From positions 62,001 through 126,000 of the forward strand of contig JALNYZ010000008.1 in the NCBI GenBank assembly GCA_023229575.1: a stretch of DNA of 64,000 nucleotides, in the 5' to 3' direction. Within the stretch, counting starts at the first letter, position 1. Each line of letters begins with the position of its first letter. The DNA comes from Prolixibacteraceae bacterium (GTDB lineage Bacteria; Bacteroidota; Bacteroidia; Bacteroidales; Prolixibacteraceae). Under the pieces are notes generated by a model that was not told the DNA's origin, ran no database searches, and saw only the letters and a program-made list of their open reading frames with translations. A program made the translations under genes and the position numbers. Of this stretch, positions 1 to 9,231 are shown in pieces.

Positions 1-1109
1 TTGGATTTATTAAAAAAGCCCTCTTTTATACCGGGATTCTTTCTTTGGCTTCCCTGATCATACTGGTTCTTTTGTTGCTTTTTATGGACAAACCCCCTAT
101 GGAAGATTTCAATAAGTGCATTGAAGTCATGGCCAAGGCGAAGAAAATAAATGCTGATGTCTATGCCCCGGAATATTATCAGTCGGCTGAAACAAATTAC
201 AAGTATGCCTTCATTGAAATTAGGCGACAAAATGAAAAATTGTTTTTTCAACGCAATTTTTCTAAAGCCAAAGAGCTGATTGTTAATGCAATTCTCAAAG
301 CTGAATTGGCACGAAATGCATCTGGTACAAACAAAGATACCCAGAAAGCCAGGTTTTTAAAAGAGACCGAAATGCTCAGAAAGAAATTGGACAGTTACCA
401 CGAATTCTTTATCAAACTCCCCCTAAGGACCCAGACCCGTAAAGATTATGAGTTTGGAAAATTGTCTGTTGAAGAGAGTGTCAATGCTTTTGAAAAGGGG
501 GATATTATGAAAGCGAATAAAAAGCTGAATGAGGGAAAATCCAGGATCAGCTATGCAGACGCAGAGGTCAATCAGCTCCTTAAAGACTATTTCTCACGAT
601 TTCCTAAATGGCAGCGCTGGGTCGAAAGTACCATTTCCACATCGGCCAGCAACAAATGTTACGCCCTGGTGGTCGACAAGATTAAACACAAGGGATTTCT
701 CTATCTCAACGGGAAACTTTACAAAGAATATGATGTTGAATTTGGTAAGAACTGGATTGGCGATAAACTCTATGCCGGTGACAATGCAACCCCTGAAGGA
801 AGATACCTGATCACCAGAAAGAAAGGTACGCGTGATTCAGGTTATTACAAGGCAATGATGCTGAATTACCCAAATGCGGAAGACCGTAGCGAGTTTTCCG
901 CTCGAAAGAGAAGTGGACAGATTTCAAGGAGCCGTGGTATAGGAGGACTCATCGAGATTCATGGTAATGGAGGTAAAGGGGTCGACTGGACAAAAGGGTG
1001 TGTAGCCCTATCGGATGATAAAATTGATGAATTGTACAGCAAATTATCGGTTGGCTCTCCTGTTACCATCGTGGGTTCAACCGTTGCATTGTCAGATCTA
1101 TTAAAATAA
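1..1109 (+). CDS. L,D-transpeptidase (YkuD family), 5' end outside the window
   Basis: Reading frame 3 is open from the window edge to the stop at 1109, so the true start lies upstream. The TTG at 45 is inside a hydrophobic membrane segment and is not the start. After this anchor comes a helical, Lys/Glu-rich region of about 190 residues with an AP..Y..A pattern resembling DUF4398-type proteins. The C-terminal third is a YkuD catalytic domain with HGNGGKG.DWTKGCVAL, and the catalytic Cys is encoded at 999-1001. Such enzymes form 3-3 peptidoglycan cross-links or attach proteins to peptidoglycan in the periplasm. A second YkuD gene follows 14 nt downstream, suggesting one operon. Family assignment is firm; substrate is unknown. 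Confidence 0.85.
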   Translation, partial: GFIKKALFYTGILSLASLIILVLLLLFMDKPPMEDFNKCIEVMAKAKKINADVYAPEYYQSAETNYKYAFIEIRRQNEKLFFQRNFSKAKELIVNAILKAELARNASGTNKDTQKARFLKETEMLRKKLDSYHEFFIKLPLRTQTRKDYEFGKLSVEESVNAFEKGDIMKANKKLNEGKSRISYADAEVNQLLKDYFSRFPKWQRWVESTISTSASNKCYALVVDKIKHKGFLYLNGKLYKEYDVEFGKNWIGDKLYAGDNATPEGRYLITRKKGTRDSGYYKAMMLNYPNAEDRSEFSARKRSGQISRSRGIGGLIEIHGNGGKGVDWTKGCVALSDDKIDELYSKLSVGSPVTIVGSTVALSDLLK

Positions 1110-1123
1110 TTATCTTTTAGGCC

Positions 1124-1801
1124 ATGGAAACTGAAGAAAAAAGTTGGTTTAGAAAATACTTACCGTGGATCATTCCTGTTCTATTGTGCTTTTGGATCTA
1201 TACAATCATAATGTATACTCCAGCTTATCAAAATGTTGCCTTCGGAGTAAAATCATGGTTTGCGCCGACAGCCCTCAATGTCAGGAACATTGATAAACAG
1301 ATTCAAAACAGTAAATCCAATATTGCACAGTTGCAAAGCAAACTGAATGATCTGATGCCGGAGAAACCTTATATCCTGGTAAATACAACTGAGAACAGGT
1401 TTGTGCTGCGCAATTCGGTCGATACTATCCGCACCGGAATGTGTTCGACTGGAAAGGATGAAATATTGATCTATCCAAATGGTACACGAAAACCATTCAA
1501 AACGCCAAAGGGCTTGTTTACCGTCCAGCTGAAAAGAAAAGATCCGGTTTGGACAAAACCCGACTGGGCATTTATTGAAGAGGGGTTAAAACCTCCTTCA
1601 GCTCGCTCTGCAGATAGGTATGACGAGGCAACACTGGGTAAATATGCTCTAAATATCGGCGATGGCTATATGTTGCACGGAACCTTGTACCAGCGTTTTC
1701 TTGGTTTGCCGGTAACGCATGGTTGTGTCAGATTGGGTGATGCAGATCTTGAAGTAATATTTAATACCCTTGACAAAGGGGCCAAAGTATTTATCTACTA
1801 A
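1124..1801 (+). CDS. L,D-transpeptidase (YkuD family), membrane-anchored
   Basis: This is a 225-residue protein with one N-terminal transmembrane segment (about residues 14-31), a short coiled-coil linker (residues 55-75, rich in Gln/Ser/Lys) and a C-terminal YkuD domain. The active-site motif HGCVRLGDADLE carries the catalytic Cys201, and an upstream HGT supplies the conserved His region. It should act in the periplasm on peptidoglycan. It lies between another L,D-transpeptidase and a membrane-anchored protein with 5-14 nt gaps, so the three are probably co-transcribed. The two enzymes differ in their N-terminal regions and are not a simple recent duplication. Confidence 0.88.
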   Translation: METEEKSWFRKYLPWIIPVLLCFWIYTIIMYTPAYQNVAFGVKSWFAPTALNVRNIDKQIQNSKSNIAQLQSKLNDLMPEKPYILVNTTENRFVLRNSVDTIRTGMCSTGKDEILIYPNGTRKPFKTPKGLFTVQLKRKDPVWTKPDWAFIEEGLKPPSARSADRYDEATLGKYALNIGDGYMLHGTLYQRFLGLPVTHGCVRLGDADLEVIFNTLDKGAKVFIY

Positions 1802-1806
1802 TTGAC

Positions 1807-2700
1807 ATGGCAAAAAAATCTCTTTTTTGGTTAGTCACTTCCATATTGGTTTTGATAACCGTATACATTCTGACAACAACTGTGATTTTACCTGTTGCTA
1901 CAAAAAATCCGTTGCCTGAAGCGGTTTTGCCAAAAGCTGAGGTAAAAAGGGATAACAATGCGAAGAAATCGGAAAAGCCTGACAATGCTCCCAAGAAAAG
2001 TGGTAAAACTGATAAGGGGGCTAAAAAGGCAGATCCCAAGGTTCAAAACAAACCAGCATCTGAGGGATCTGTCTCAAATAGCAAGGATGATCTGACTAAG
2101 TATTTTGAGTTAAAGAAAGCAGAGACAATGCTTAGATCCCGTTATAGTCTCTCTTCTGAGGATTCTATTTATCTGGTGCTTGATCTGATTACTAAGGTTG
2201 CCACCCTTGAGATGAAGGGTATTCCATTGCACGACAGCAAGATCAAAAAGGTATGGATAAGCAATTCCATCAGGATGTTTCATACTGAAGCCCTTCTTCA
2301 ATGGATTGCTCAGCCTTTTGTCCTCAAAAATGTCAATTCGACCATCGAAAGAGTTCAATTCCTTGTCAAGAATGCTCCGAAAGATACCATCGAAGCAAAT
2401 AAAACTGAAGCTATTCCTGCGCCAAGAAGAACAGAGGATGTCTACATTGTTTTGAATTTTGAGCGAAATCTTCAGCTGGTGATTCAACAAGCTGAAATCA
2501 GCGAAGGAGCTGACAAAGCTAGGATAGATAGCCTAAAAAACAATTTGCTTAAGAAGGAAACTGAAAAATCGCTTAAAGCATTGTCCAGTTTTAAGCGGGA
2601 TGCAATTACTCCGAAGATAATAATTACACTGCCTAAATCGGACGCGGTCACCTTGTACCGTGCACTGCCACAAAAACTTAAAATGGTGTTGCGTATGTAA
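1807..2700 (+). CDS. Hypothetical membrane-anchored protein of the L,D-transpeptidase cluster
   Basis: I do not recognise a family. The 297-residue product has an N-terminal transmembrane helix (about residues 8-30), then a Lys/Pro/Asp/Ala-rich disordered stretch (residues 40-95) that could span peptidoglycan, then a folded region (about residues 100-290) without motifs I can name. It starts 5 nt after the L,D-transpeptidase stop, and all three proteins share the plan membrane anchor, linker, periplasmic domain. A cell-envelope role is inferred only from position and topology. Confidence 0.6.
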   Translation: MAKKSLFWLVTSILVLITVYILTTTVILPVATKNPLPEAVLPKAEVKRDNNAKKSEKPDNAPKKSGKTDKGAKKADPKVQNKPASEGSVSNSKDDLTKYFELKKAETMLRSRYSLSSEDSIYLVLDLITKVATLEMKGIPLHDSKIKKVWISNSIRMFHTEALLQWIAQPFVLKNVNSTIERVQFLVKNAPKDTIEANKTEAIPAPRRTEDVYIVLNFERNLQLVIQQAEISEGADKARIDSLKNNLLKKETEKSLKALSSFKRDAITPKIIITLPKSDAVTLYRALPQKLKMVLRM

Positions 2701-2705
2701 CCGTT

Positions 2706-4031
2706 TTAGGTTGAAAGCGCTATTTTTACTTTTTTGTTTTTGATTTTTCCATTGGCCAGGAGTAAAGCCAGTTTTTTGATTTTTGAGACTGGCACGGCTG
2801 CAAATGATTCATAATCAAGAATATTTATCAGTCCTATTTCATCTTTTAGCAATCCACCCTTTTGAATCAGGAGTCCGACAATGTCCCCTTTACTGATCTT
2901 GTCCTTTTTGCCGGCTCCGAAATATAAGGTTGAAAAATAGGGATCCCGGTTCGGTTTTAGCGCTTCAGGGACTGTCGATTCCTCGCAATAATCAGGAACA
3001 TAATCAGGGATTTTTTCTTCCGCTGAAAGCAGAATCCAGACAGTACCTTCGTTTTCCATCCTGGCTGTACGGCCATTTCTGTGGATAAAAACCGTTTCAC
3101 TGCTTGCTGTTTGGTAGTGAATGATATTTTGTACCCCGGAGATATCAAGTCCTCGTGAAGCCAAATCGGTTGTAACCAGAATGGGGTTGCTGCCATTCCT
3201 GAATTTTATAAGTGCACGTTCACGTTGCGGCTGTTCATGGCCTCCATGATATGTGTCATGTCGGATATCGTTCACTTGCAACAAACCGCTGATTCGTTCA
3301 ACGGCCTCTCTGTGGTTGCAAAATACAAGGGTTAATCCGGAATTAATTCCCGCCAATAATTTCATTAACAGCGCCAGCTTATCTTTTTCTTCTGCCCTGA
3401 CGAGCTTTATATGCAGTCCTGCCGGTTTTTCATTGCTGCTATAATCTAATATGTGTGGATTTTGAATTTTGATAAAATCGGGTATTGTGGCTGATTTAGT
3501 CGCGGAAGTTAGGATTACCTGTTTCGGATTGGAGATATAAGCTAAAATCGCCGATATTTCCCTTTCAAAGCCGAATTCAAATGATTTGTCGTATTCATCC
3601 AAAATCAGGAGTTCAATTGTGTTAGGCTGAACAGTTCCTTTCTCCAGATGGTAAAGTATCCTGCCGGGAGTACCGATCAGCAGGGCAGGAGCTTCAAGAA
3701 GATTGTTACGTTCTGTCTTTACCTTGTGGCCACCATAGCATGTTGAGACCTTTAGTCCGGTGCCCATCGACTTGAATACCTGTTCGATCTGCAATGCAAG
3801 CTCTCTGGAAGGGACAACTATGAGAGCTTTGATCCCGGGGTTTGGAACCTTCGCTATTTCAAGAACCGGAAGTAGGAATGCGACGGTCTTCCCTGATCCT
3901 GTTGGGGAAAAGAGAAGAATCTGTTTTGCCTTTTTGCTGATTTTCAGCATCTCTGACTGCATCGGATTCAATGACTCAAAGCCGAGATTACTGAAAGCTT
4001 TTGCTACAATTAATGAAAATGAATTACCCAT
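2706..4031 (-). CDS. dbpA: DEAD-box ATP-dependent RNA helicase, DbpA-like
   Basis: The 441-residue protein has the DEAD-box motifs in order: Q-motif region near residue 10-25, Walker A SPTGSGKT, PSRELALQ, GTPGR, the box variant DEYD instead of DEAD, SAT, and HRNGRTAR in the second RecA domain. The last ~75 residues (KGDIVGLLIQKGG through KIKKLALLLANGKIKNKKVKIAL) match the DbpA C-terminal RNA-binding domain, which in E. coli recognises 23S rRNA during 50S assembly. Length is close to the usual 450-460. It is convergent with the preceding cluster and ends 6 nt from it. The name rests on the C-terminal domain and could instead cover a related DEAD-box paralogue. Confidence 0.8.
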   Translation of the reverse strand: MGNSFSLIVAKAFSNLGFESLNPMQSEMLKISKKAKQILLFSPTGSGKTVAFLLPVLEIAKVPNPGIKALIVVPSRELALQIEQVFKSMGTGLKVSTCYGGHKVKTERNNLLEAPALLIGTPGRILYHLEKGTVQPNTIELLILDEYDKSFEFGFEREISAILAYISNPKQVILTSATKSATIPDFIKIQNPHILDYSSNEKPAGLHIKLVRAEEKDKLALLMKLLAGINSGLTLVFCNHREAVERISGLLQVNDIRHDTYHGGHEQPQRERALIKFRNGSNPILVTTDLASRGLDISGVQNIIHYQTASSETVFIHRNGRTARMENEGTVWILLSAEEKIPDYVPDYCEESTVPEALKPNRDPYFSTLYFGAGKKDKISKGDIVGLLIQKGGLLKDEIGLINILDYESFAAVPVSKIKKLALLLANGKIKNKKVKIALST

Positions 4032-4079
4032 AAATATTGGCTAAATTTTGGATATTGAAATTTGCGATTTAATTCTTGA

Positions 4080-4244
4080 CCCTTCGACAGGCTCAGGGAC
4101 CGGTGAAATATAAATCATTCTTATGATCCGTCGACCCTTCGACAGGCACTGGATGTAATAATAGCATCAGAGGGAATGCCCTTCGACAAGCTCAGGGACC
4201 GGATTCCTGCGATTCATTTATTAAACCCTTCGACAGGCTCAGGG
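4080..4244. repeat. Four copies of a CCCTTCGACAGGCTCAGGG-type intergenic repeat
   Basis: Copies lie at 4080-4098, 4135-4152 (degenerate end), 4179-4197 (one base changed) and 4226-4244, all in the same orientation and separated by unrelated AT-rich spacers. Each has short inverted ends CCCT/AGGG. No gene lies in 4032-4480; apart from these repeats and the terminator at 4270-4304 I see nothing in it. Similar short elements are common between genes in Bacteroidota, and their function is unknown. Confidence 0.8.
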
Positions 4245-4269
4245 AGTTAAGTCGAAAATCTTTTGGTTT

Positions 4270-4304
4270 TCATAAATAAAAAAAGGGTTCCGGTTAAGGA
4301 GCCC
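4270..4304 (-). terminator. Rho-independent terminator for the RRM gene
   Basis: Read on the minus strand, the stem GGGCTCC / GGAACCC (one G-U pair; plus-strand arms 4298-4304 and 4285-4291) encloses a 6-nt loop and is followed by a T-rich run over 4270-4284. It lies about 180 nt past the stop of the RNA-binding protein gene and points the right way for it. Confidence 0.65.
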
Positions 4305-4480
4305 TCTTAAATGCTATCATAAGCTTTGGAACGATTATACTTTTGTTTGGATTATCTCAGTGATCTGCTTCAATTCCGATTAATTATCAGGCTGTTAAGT
4401 CAAGATATAATTTTTCATACACGAACTCAGCACAAAAATAGTTCAAACTGTAGCCCAAATGCTACTACACGTCCGACTGC

Positions 4481-4897
4481 TTAATAACTTGACCTGCGAC
4501 CGGTACCTCTGTCACCGCCGCCACGGTTGAAACCGCCACGATCACCACCGCCACGGTTGAAACCGCCACGATCGCCACCACGATTGAAACCACCACCGCC
4601 GCCACGGTTGAAACCGCCACCGCCGCCACCGCCTGGACGCCTTGTGCCGTCTTTAGGTTTTTCGATGGACTCGTTTACAACGATTGTACGTCCGTCAACT
4701 TCTGCACCGTTTAATTCTTCAATGGCTTTTTGAGCCTCTTCTGCATTCGGCATTTCAATAAAGCCGAAACCTTTACTCCTTCCGGAGAATTTGTCAGTAA
4801 TAATTCTGGCTGAAGTTACTTCACCGTACTCCTCAAAAAATCCCTTTAATTCTGCCTCCTCCAAGCTAAATGGAAGGCTTCCTACGAAAATGTTCAT
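4481..4897 (-). CDS. Glycine-rich RRM RNA-binding protein
   Basis: I place the start at 4897, giving MNIFVGSLPF and 138 residues, because the open frame upstream (to 4999) is Asn/Thr/Lys-rich and unlike the family while the RRM begins directly at this Met. RNP2 is IFVGSL (residues 3-8) and RNP1 is KGFGFIEM (about residues 42-49). The tail is Gly/Arg repeats (GGFNRGG, GDRGG) typical of bacterial cold-inducible RNA-binding proteins. It should bind single-stranded RNA in the cytoplasm as a chaperone or translation modulator. A terminator lies downstream at 4270-4304. Confidence 0.88.
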   Translation of the reverse strand: MNIFVGSLPFSLEEAELKGFFEEYGEVTSARIITDKFSGRSKGFGFIEMPNAEEAQKAIEELNGAEVDGRTIVVNESIEKPKDGTRRPGGGGGGGFNRGGGGGFNRGGDRGGFNRGGGDRGGFNRGGGDRGTGRRSSY

Positions 4898-5100
4898 AAA
4901 AAAAAACTTATTTAATGGTAAATAATCCGATGTAAAGGTAGTTATATTTTGATTCAAAAAGTTATTTGTTCTTTTTTTTATTTGTAGCGTAAGTGGCATT
5001 AAATCAATTAGATGAATTTAATGAAGATGGGGTTTTAACCTCTTTCCGGTTTTCGAAGGCCCTTTCATCTGATTTTTGCAGCTATTTGAGAACCAGTTTT

Positions 5101-7737
5101 TTAGTGTAAGGCGATACGGTATGAAAATTTTAGCATGATGGTATTGTTTGGCTTTTCATTGTTGTAAAGGTGGCCAAGGTTTTGTGAAAAGTCGAAATTT
5201 CCACTGGTAGCTTCGTATCGACGGTTTTGCGACCATACCAGGTAGAGTGTTGACCCGGGCAAATATTCCCACCTGAGCACAAGATTGGACAAAAATTCAT
5301 TGAAGTTGAAATTTGGGTTATAAAATTGATAATCTGCTTTTCCATCCCTGTTTTCATCAATCAGGACGATGTTATTCCCATTCAGGATAGGAAGCAACTG
5401 CTGCGCATCGTAAATGTGAAAGCGATTCTGATAATTTGTGTTTGTGGCTTGGGTTACCATCTTCAAATTTGTATATTTTCCGGCGGTAATAAATGGTTGT
5501 CCCCAGTATTCTATCGTCAGATTTGGCCGAATATTGATGTTGATCCGTGCTGAAAATGATAAGATGGCCTGGTTAATGGATCCCAGGATGTACCTTTTGT
5601 CGTTTCCGTAATCCAGCGCAGTAACATATTGTATATCATTCTTGTTGATGGTGTAGGATGGTTCAAACAAAAATTCGAGGGAGTTGTTGGGTTGGTAACG
5701 GATGATTGGTGAGAACTGGTCCATTGAAGCTGACTTGAAATTTTGTCTGACATGACTCCCCTGGTATTTGACTGAAATTTTTTTCCTGGTGTCTGTCTCT
5801 ACAAAGTACCAGAACGATTTGGTTCCGGGAATCAGCATTGCTGGACCACCACGCAATTGGGAGGCTTGAAGCGATTCAGAATCCTTATTGATTCCAGCAT
5901 GTAAAAACCATTGATTTGAAAATTGAATATGTCCGTTGAAATTGCCACCCGACAGCAAATGTGTCCCATTGTAGTTCCAGGAATTCCACTGATTCAGGTT
6001 AAGCCTTGCTGAACGCATGATCCCCACAGGTTTGTTGAACCTGTAACCTGCCCAGTTTAATTGAAAAATTTCATTTGTGGAACGCAAATATCCAATATCA
6101 TTTAGCTCCAGTCCTGGCGATTTCCACATGGCAGCTATCAGGCAATTAAAATTGCCCCCGTTTTTTGACAATTGAATATTGCCCCCGTTTCCAGTCAGTG
6201 AAGTCAAATTTTTATCGTGGTGCAGGTAGCCGGAATTCGGCTGTTGAAATAGATGGGGCGCAGAGGTTTGTGTTTTATCAATGGCTTCCTTGCTTCCGTT
6301 TACGTTGCTGATCACGGTATTGAATTGGAATAACCAGTTTTTCTTGTTAAAATATTGTTTGAAATCAAAACCAAGCGATCTGCCATTTCGGTGCAGCTCA
6401 GCAGTTAAAATGGAGTCGTTCAGAATTCGGTCGGTACTCGTACCCAGAAATCCGAAGATGGTATTGCCATCCTTGCTGTCTTTTTGCAGCCGTCCAACAA
6501 AATAATTGGTCAGAGGCTCGACGGTTTGATTTCGGGTTACCCCCTTATAGTCAATTTTGGCGTTTTCTTGTGCACCAAGGCTTTCAATGATTCCAACGGA
6601 CCAACCTTTGGAAGTTTTCCCGGTCAATTTAGCGGCTCCGATAATGCTTGTAAAGTTGGGTGTTATTGCATACTCCTGGTCGCGCAAATCCAGTGATAGG
6701 TGCGGTCTTCTACCGATTCTCCTGGAATAAAACATCTGTTCTGTAGATAAATCGCCATCTCCAAACCCAAGCTGGAAGCGGGTAATGTTATTGCCCTCAA
6801 TAAAGAAGGGCCTTTTTTCGACAAAAAAAGTCTCATAAGCAGTCAGGTTTACCTGTGATGGATCGGCCTCCACTTGTCCAAAATCAGGATTTATGGTAAA
6901 ATCAAGTGTCAAATTGTTGGTAACGCCGATCTTTCCATCTAATCCGGCATTTATTTTGGTATCCGAACCATCTGCGTACTTGTTGTTGGGTTCTGCCTGA
7001 TAATTGTTGACACCCGTTGTTACGTATGGTGTTAAATCAAGCTGTTTTTTTGCTTTTAGCTCCCCATTAAAGGCAAGTTCGCCGTAATGACGGGTAAATC
7101 CGGATGCATTTCTTGCTACCGGCTGCCACATAGACATTTCATTTTTTCTAAAAAGCAAGCGTACAACCTCCAATCCCCAAACCTCTTTTGAATTTTTCTC
7201 AAATCTAAGCTGGGTCAAGGGAATTTTCATTTCCGCACTCCATCCCCAATTCTGTTTGGCTGTTTTTACATACCAGATGGGATCCCAGGTCAAGTCTTCA
7301 ACCATTCCGTCCTCGGTGAAAAATTCGTCTGTTTTGACACCTGATGCCGAAACAAAGAAGCCAAAAGCAGTCCTTAGATCGTGGTAACTATCAATGGCCA
7401 GACCTACAATATCGCCGTCAGGCTTATCTTTTCTGGATAACCTGCTGACAATGCTGTCGGGAGCGGTATCATATGCTTTGATGGCAACATATAGGAAGTC
7501 GTCGTCGAAAAGTAACCGATATTGTGTATCCTGTGACGGCTTTTGGTTTTCAAAGGGTTCACGTTGAATGAACCCGCCTTCCCATTTTCCGTTCCAGGCC
7601 TCTTCGTCCAGATTTCCGTCAACGATAATTGGTGAGGTACATTTCTCTGCAAGGTACATTTTTTTTGGTTTGTCCTGGGAGAATAGAAGGGTGTAGTTAG
7701 CTAGTAAAATTAAAATTGTGAGGAAATATCTGATCAT
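5101..7737 (-). CDS. DUF5916 family outer-membrane protein with CBM9-like N-terminal domain
   Basis: This 878-residue protein has a signal peptide (residues 1-20, cleavage near LLFSQ/D). Residues ~30-230 resemble the family 9 carbohydrate-binding-like fold that precedes DUF5916 (IIVDGNLDEEAW, then LLFDDDFLYVAIKAYD). The rest is a long beta-rich region with alternating aromatic strands ending ...LKFSYRIALH, as expected for an outer-membrane barrel. The substrate of such proteins is not established, and a role in glycan or metabolite handling is only inference. It stands alone on the minus strand, divergent from ffh. Confidence 0.78.
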   Translation of the reverse strand: MIRYFLTILILLANYTLLFSQDKPKKMYLAEKCTSPIIVDGNLDEEAWNGKWEGGFIQREPFENQKPSQDTQYRLLFDDDFLYVAIKAYDTAPDSIVSRLSRKDKPDGDIVGLAIDSYHDLRTAFGFFVSASGVKTDEFFTEDGMVEDLTWDPIWYVKTAKQNWGWSAEMKIPLTQLRFEKNSKEVWGLEVVRLLFRKNEMSMWQPVARNASGFTRHYGELAFNGELKAKKQLDLTPYVTTGVNNYQAEPNNKYADGSDTKINAGLDGKIGVTNNLTLDFTINPDFGQVEADPSQVNLTAYETFFVEKRPFFIEGNNITRFQLGFGDGDLSTEQMFYSRRIGRRPHLSLDLRDQEYAITPNFTSIIGAAKLTGKTSKGWSVGIIESLGAQENAKIDYKGVTRNQTVEPLTNYFVGRLQKDSKDGNTIFGFLGTSTDRILNDSILTAELHRNGRSLGFDFKQYFNKKNWLFQFNTVISNVNGSKEAIDKTQTSAPHLFQQPNSGYLHHDKNLTSLTGNGGNIQLSKNGGNFNCLIAAMWKSPGLELNDIGYLRSTNEIFQLNWAGYRFNKPVGIMRSARLNLNQWNSWNYNGTHLLSGGNFNGHIQFSNQWFLHAGINKDSESLQASQLRGGPAMLIPGTKSFWYFVETDTRKKISVKYQGSHVRQNFKSASMDQFSPIIRYQPNNSLEFLFEPSYTINKNDIQYVTALDYGNDKRYILGSINQAILSFSARININIRPNLTIEYWGQPFITAGKYTNLKMVTQATNTNYQNRFHIYDAQQLLPILNGNNIVLIDENRDGKADYQFYNPNFNFNEFLSNLVLRWEYLPGSTLYLVWSQNRRYEATSGNFDFSQNLGHLYNNEKPNNTIMLKFSYRIALH

Positions 7738-7864
7738 TCAATCGACTTTAAATATTATGCAAATAGGACGTACGCAGTTGCTGTTCGTTACATAGGCAGA
7801 GTATAATTTTTGAAATATTGACAAAAAATTCAAAAACAGCCTCCTTACTTTTTTAATTTTCATG

Positions 7865-7872
7865 TAAGTTTG
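7865..7872 (+). promoter_or_regulatory. Probable -7 element (TAAGTTTG) of ffh
   Basis: It matches the Bacteroidota -7 consensus TAnnTTTG exactly. Transcription would begin near 7879, leaving a short leader before the ATG at 7897. I see no clear -33 TTTG. The TTG at 7870 overlaps this element, which argues against translation from that codon. Confidence 0.5.
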
Positions 7873-7896
7873 TACGCTTTTAAAAAGTTACTGAAT

Positions 7897-9231
7897 ATGT
7901 TTGAAAATCTTACGGATAAGCTGGAACGGTCGTTCAAATTATTGAAAGGCCAGGGTAAAATTACAGAAATCAATGTCGCCGAGACTTTGAAAGAGGTGCG
8001 CCGGGCGTTGCTGGATGCTGACGTCAACTTCAAGATCGCCAAGGATTTTACTACCAGGATAAAAGAAACGGCCATTGGTCAGCAGGTTATTACCTCCCTT
8101 AATCCGGGACAGTTGATGGTGAAAATCGTTCATGACGAACTGGTTGAGCTGATGGGTGGACAATCAGTAGACGTTAACCTGAAGGGATCGCCTGCCATCA
8201 TCCTCATGTCGGGATTACAGGGATCGGGTAAAACAACCTTTACAGGAAAACTTGCCAACCGTTTCAAAACCAAACAGGGAAAGAACCCTTTACTGGTTGC
8301 CTGTGACGTGTACAGACCTGCGGCTATTGAACAGTTACGCATTTTGGGCGCTGCGATCCAGGTCAATGTCTACACTGACGAAACAACCAAAGATCCGGTC
8401 AAAATAGCAAAAGATGCCGTAAGAGAGGCGAAATTAAAGGGCAACGATGTAGTGATCATCGATACGGCAGGTCGTCTGGCCATCGATGAGATGATGATGA
8501 AAGAGATCGAGGCCATCAAGAATGCTGTTAATCCTGGCGAAATATTGTTTGTTGTCGACTCAATGACAGGTCAGGATGCGGTGAATACTGCCAAAGAGTT
8601 CAACGACCGTCTCAATTTCGACGGAGTCGTGCTGACCAAACTGGACGGTGATACCCGCGGTGGCGCTGCCCTTTCGATCCGGTCTGTAGTCAACAAGCCG
8701 ATCAAATTTGTGGGGATGGGCGAGAAGATGGATGCCATCGATGCTTTCTACCCAAGCAGGATGGCCGACCGTATTTTGGGAATGGGGGATATCGTATCCC
8801 TTGTAGAGAAGGCCCAGGAGCAATACGACGAAGAGGAGGCAAGAAAACTGCAGAAGAAACTGGCCAAAGACCAGTTCAATTTCGACGATTTCCTGAAGCA
8901 GATCCAACAGATCAAGAAGATGGGTAACCTGAAAGATCTCGCCGGAATGATTCCCGGAATGGGCAAGGTTTTGAAAGATATTGATATTGAAGATGATGCA
9001 TTCAAACATGTGGAAGCGATTATCTACTCTATGACCAAGGAGGAGCGGGCAGATGCAGCTTTGATAGACGGTTCCAGGCGCAAAAGGATAGCCAACGGTT
9101 CAGGAACTTCTGTCCAGGAGGTGAACAGGCTGTTGAAACAGTTTGCGGATACCCGTAAGATGATGAAGATGGTCTCTTCGGGTGCCAACATGAAAAAGAT
9201 GATGGCGCAGGGGAAAGGGCAGAGACGATGA
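7897..9231 (+). CDS. ffh: Signal recognition particle protein Ffh
   Basis: This 444-residue SRP54-type GTPase binds the 4.5S RNA and signal sequences of nascent membrane proteins and docks with FtsY. It has an N-domain (MFENLTDKLERSF), a G-domain with P-loop GLQGSGKTT, DTAGR and TKLDGDTRGGA, and a Met-rich M-domain (residues ~300-444: MIPGMGKVL, then the RNA-binding SRRKRIANGSG). ATG 7897 is chosen because it begins the conserved N-domain; an in-frame TTG at 7870 falls in the promoter. The gene overlaps folD by four bases (ATGA). Length is normal. Confidence 0.97.
   Translation: MFENLTDKLERSFKLLKGQGKITEINVAETLKEVRRALLDADVNFKIAKDFTTRIKETAIGQQVITSLNPGQLMVKIVHDELVELMGGQSVDVNLKGSPAIILMSGLQGSGKTTFTGKLANRFKTKQGKNPLLVACDVYRPAAIEQLRILGAAIQVNVYTDETTKDPVKIAKDAVREAKLKGNDVVIIDTAGRLAIDEMMMKEIEAIKNAVNPGEILFVVDSMTGQDAVNTAKEFNDRLNFDGVVLTKLDGDTRGGAALSIRSVVNKPIKFVGMGEKMDAIDAFYPSRMADRILGMGDIVSLVEKAQEQYDEEEARKLQKKLAKDQFNFDDFLKQIQQIKKMGNLKDLAGMIPGMGKVLKDIDIEDDAFKHVEAIIYSMTKEERADAALIDGSRRKRIANGSGTSVQEVNRLLKQFADTRKMMKMVSSGANMKKMMAQGKGQRR

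Noticed and set aside
4527..4733. Proline-rich plus-strand open frame
   Set aside because: It is the antisense of the Gly/Arg-rich tail of the RRM protein.
8560..9009. 149-residue minus-strand open frame inside ffh
   Set aside because: Antisense shadow of a conserved gene with no promoter or family resemblance.
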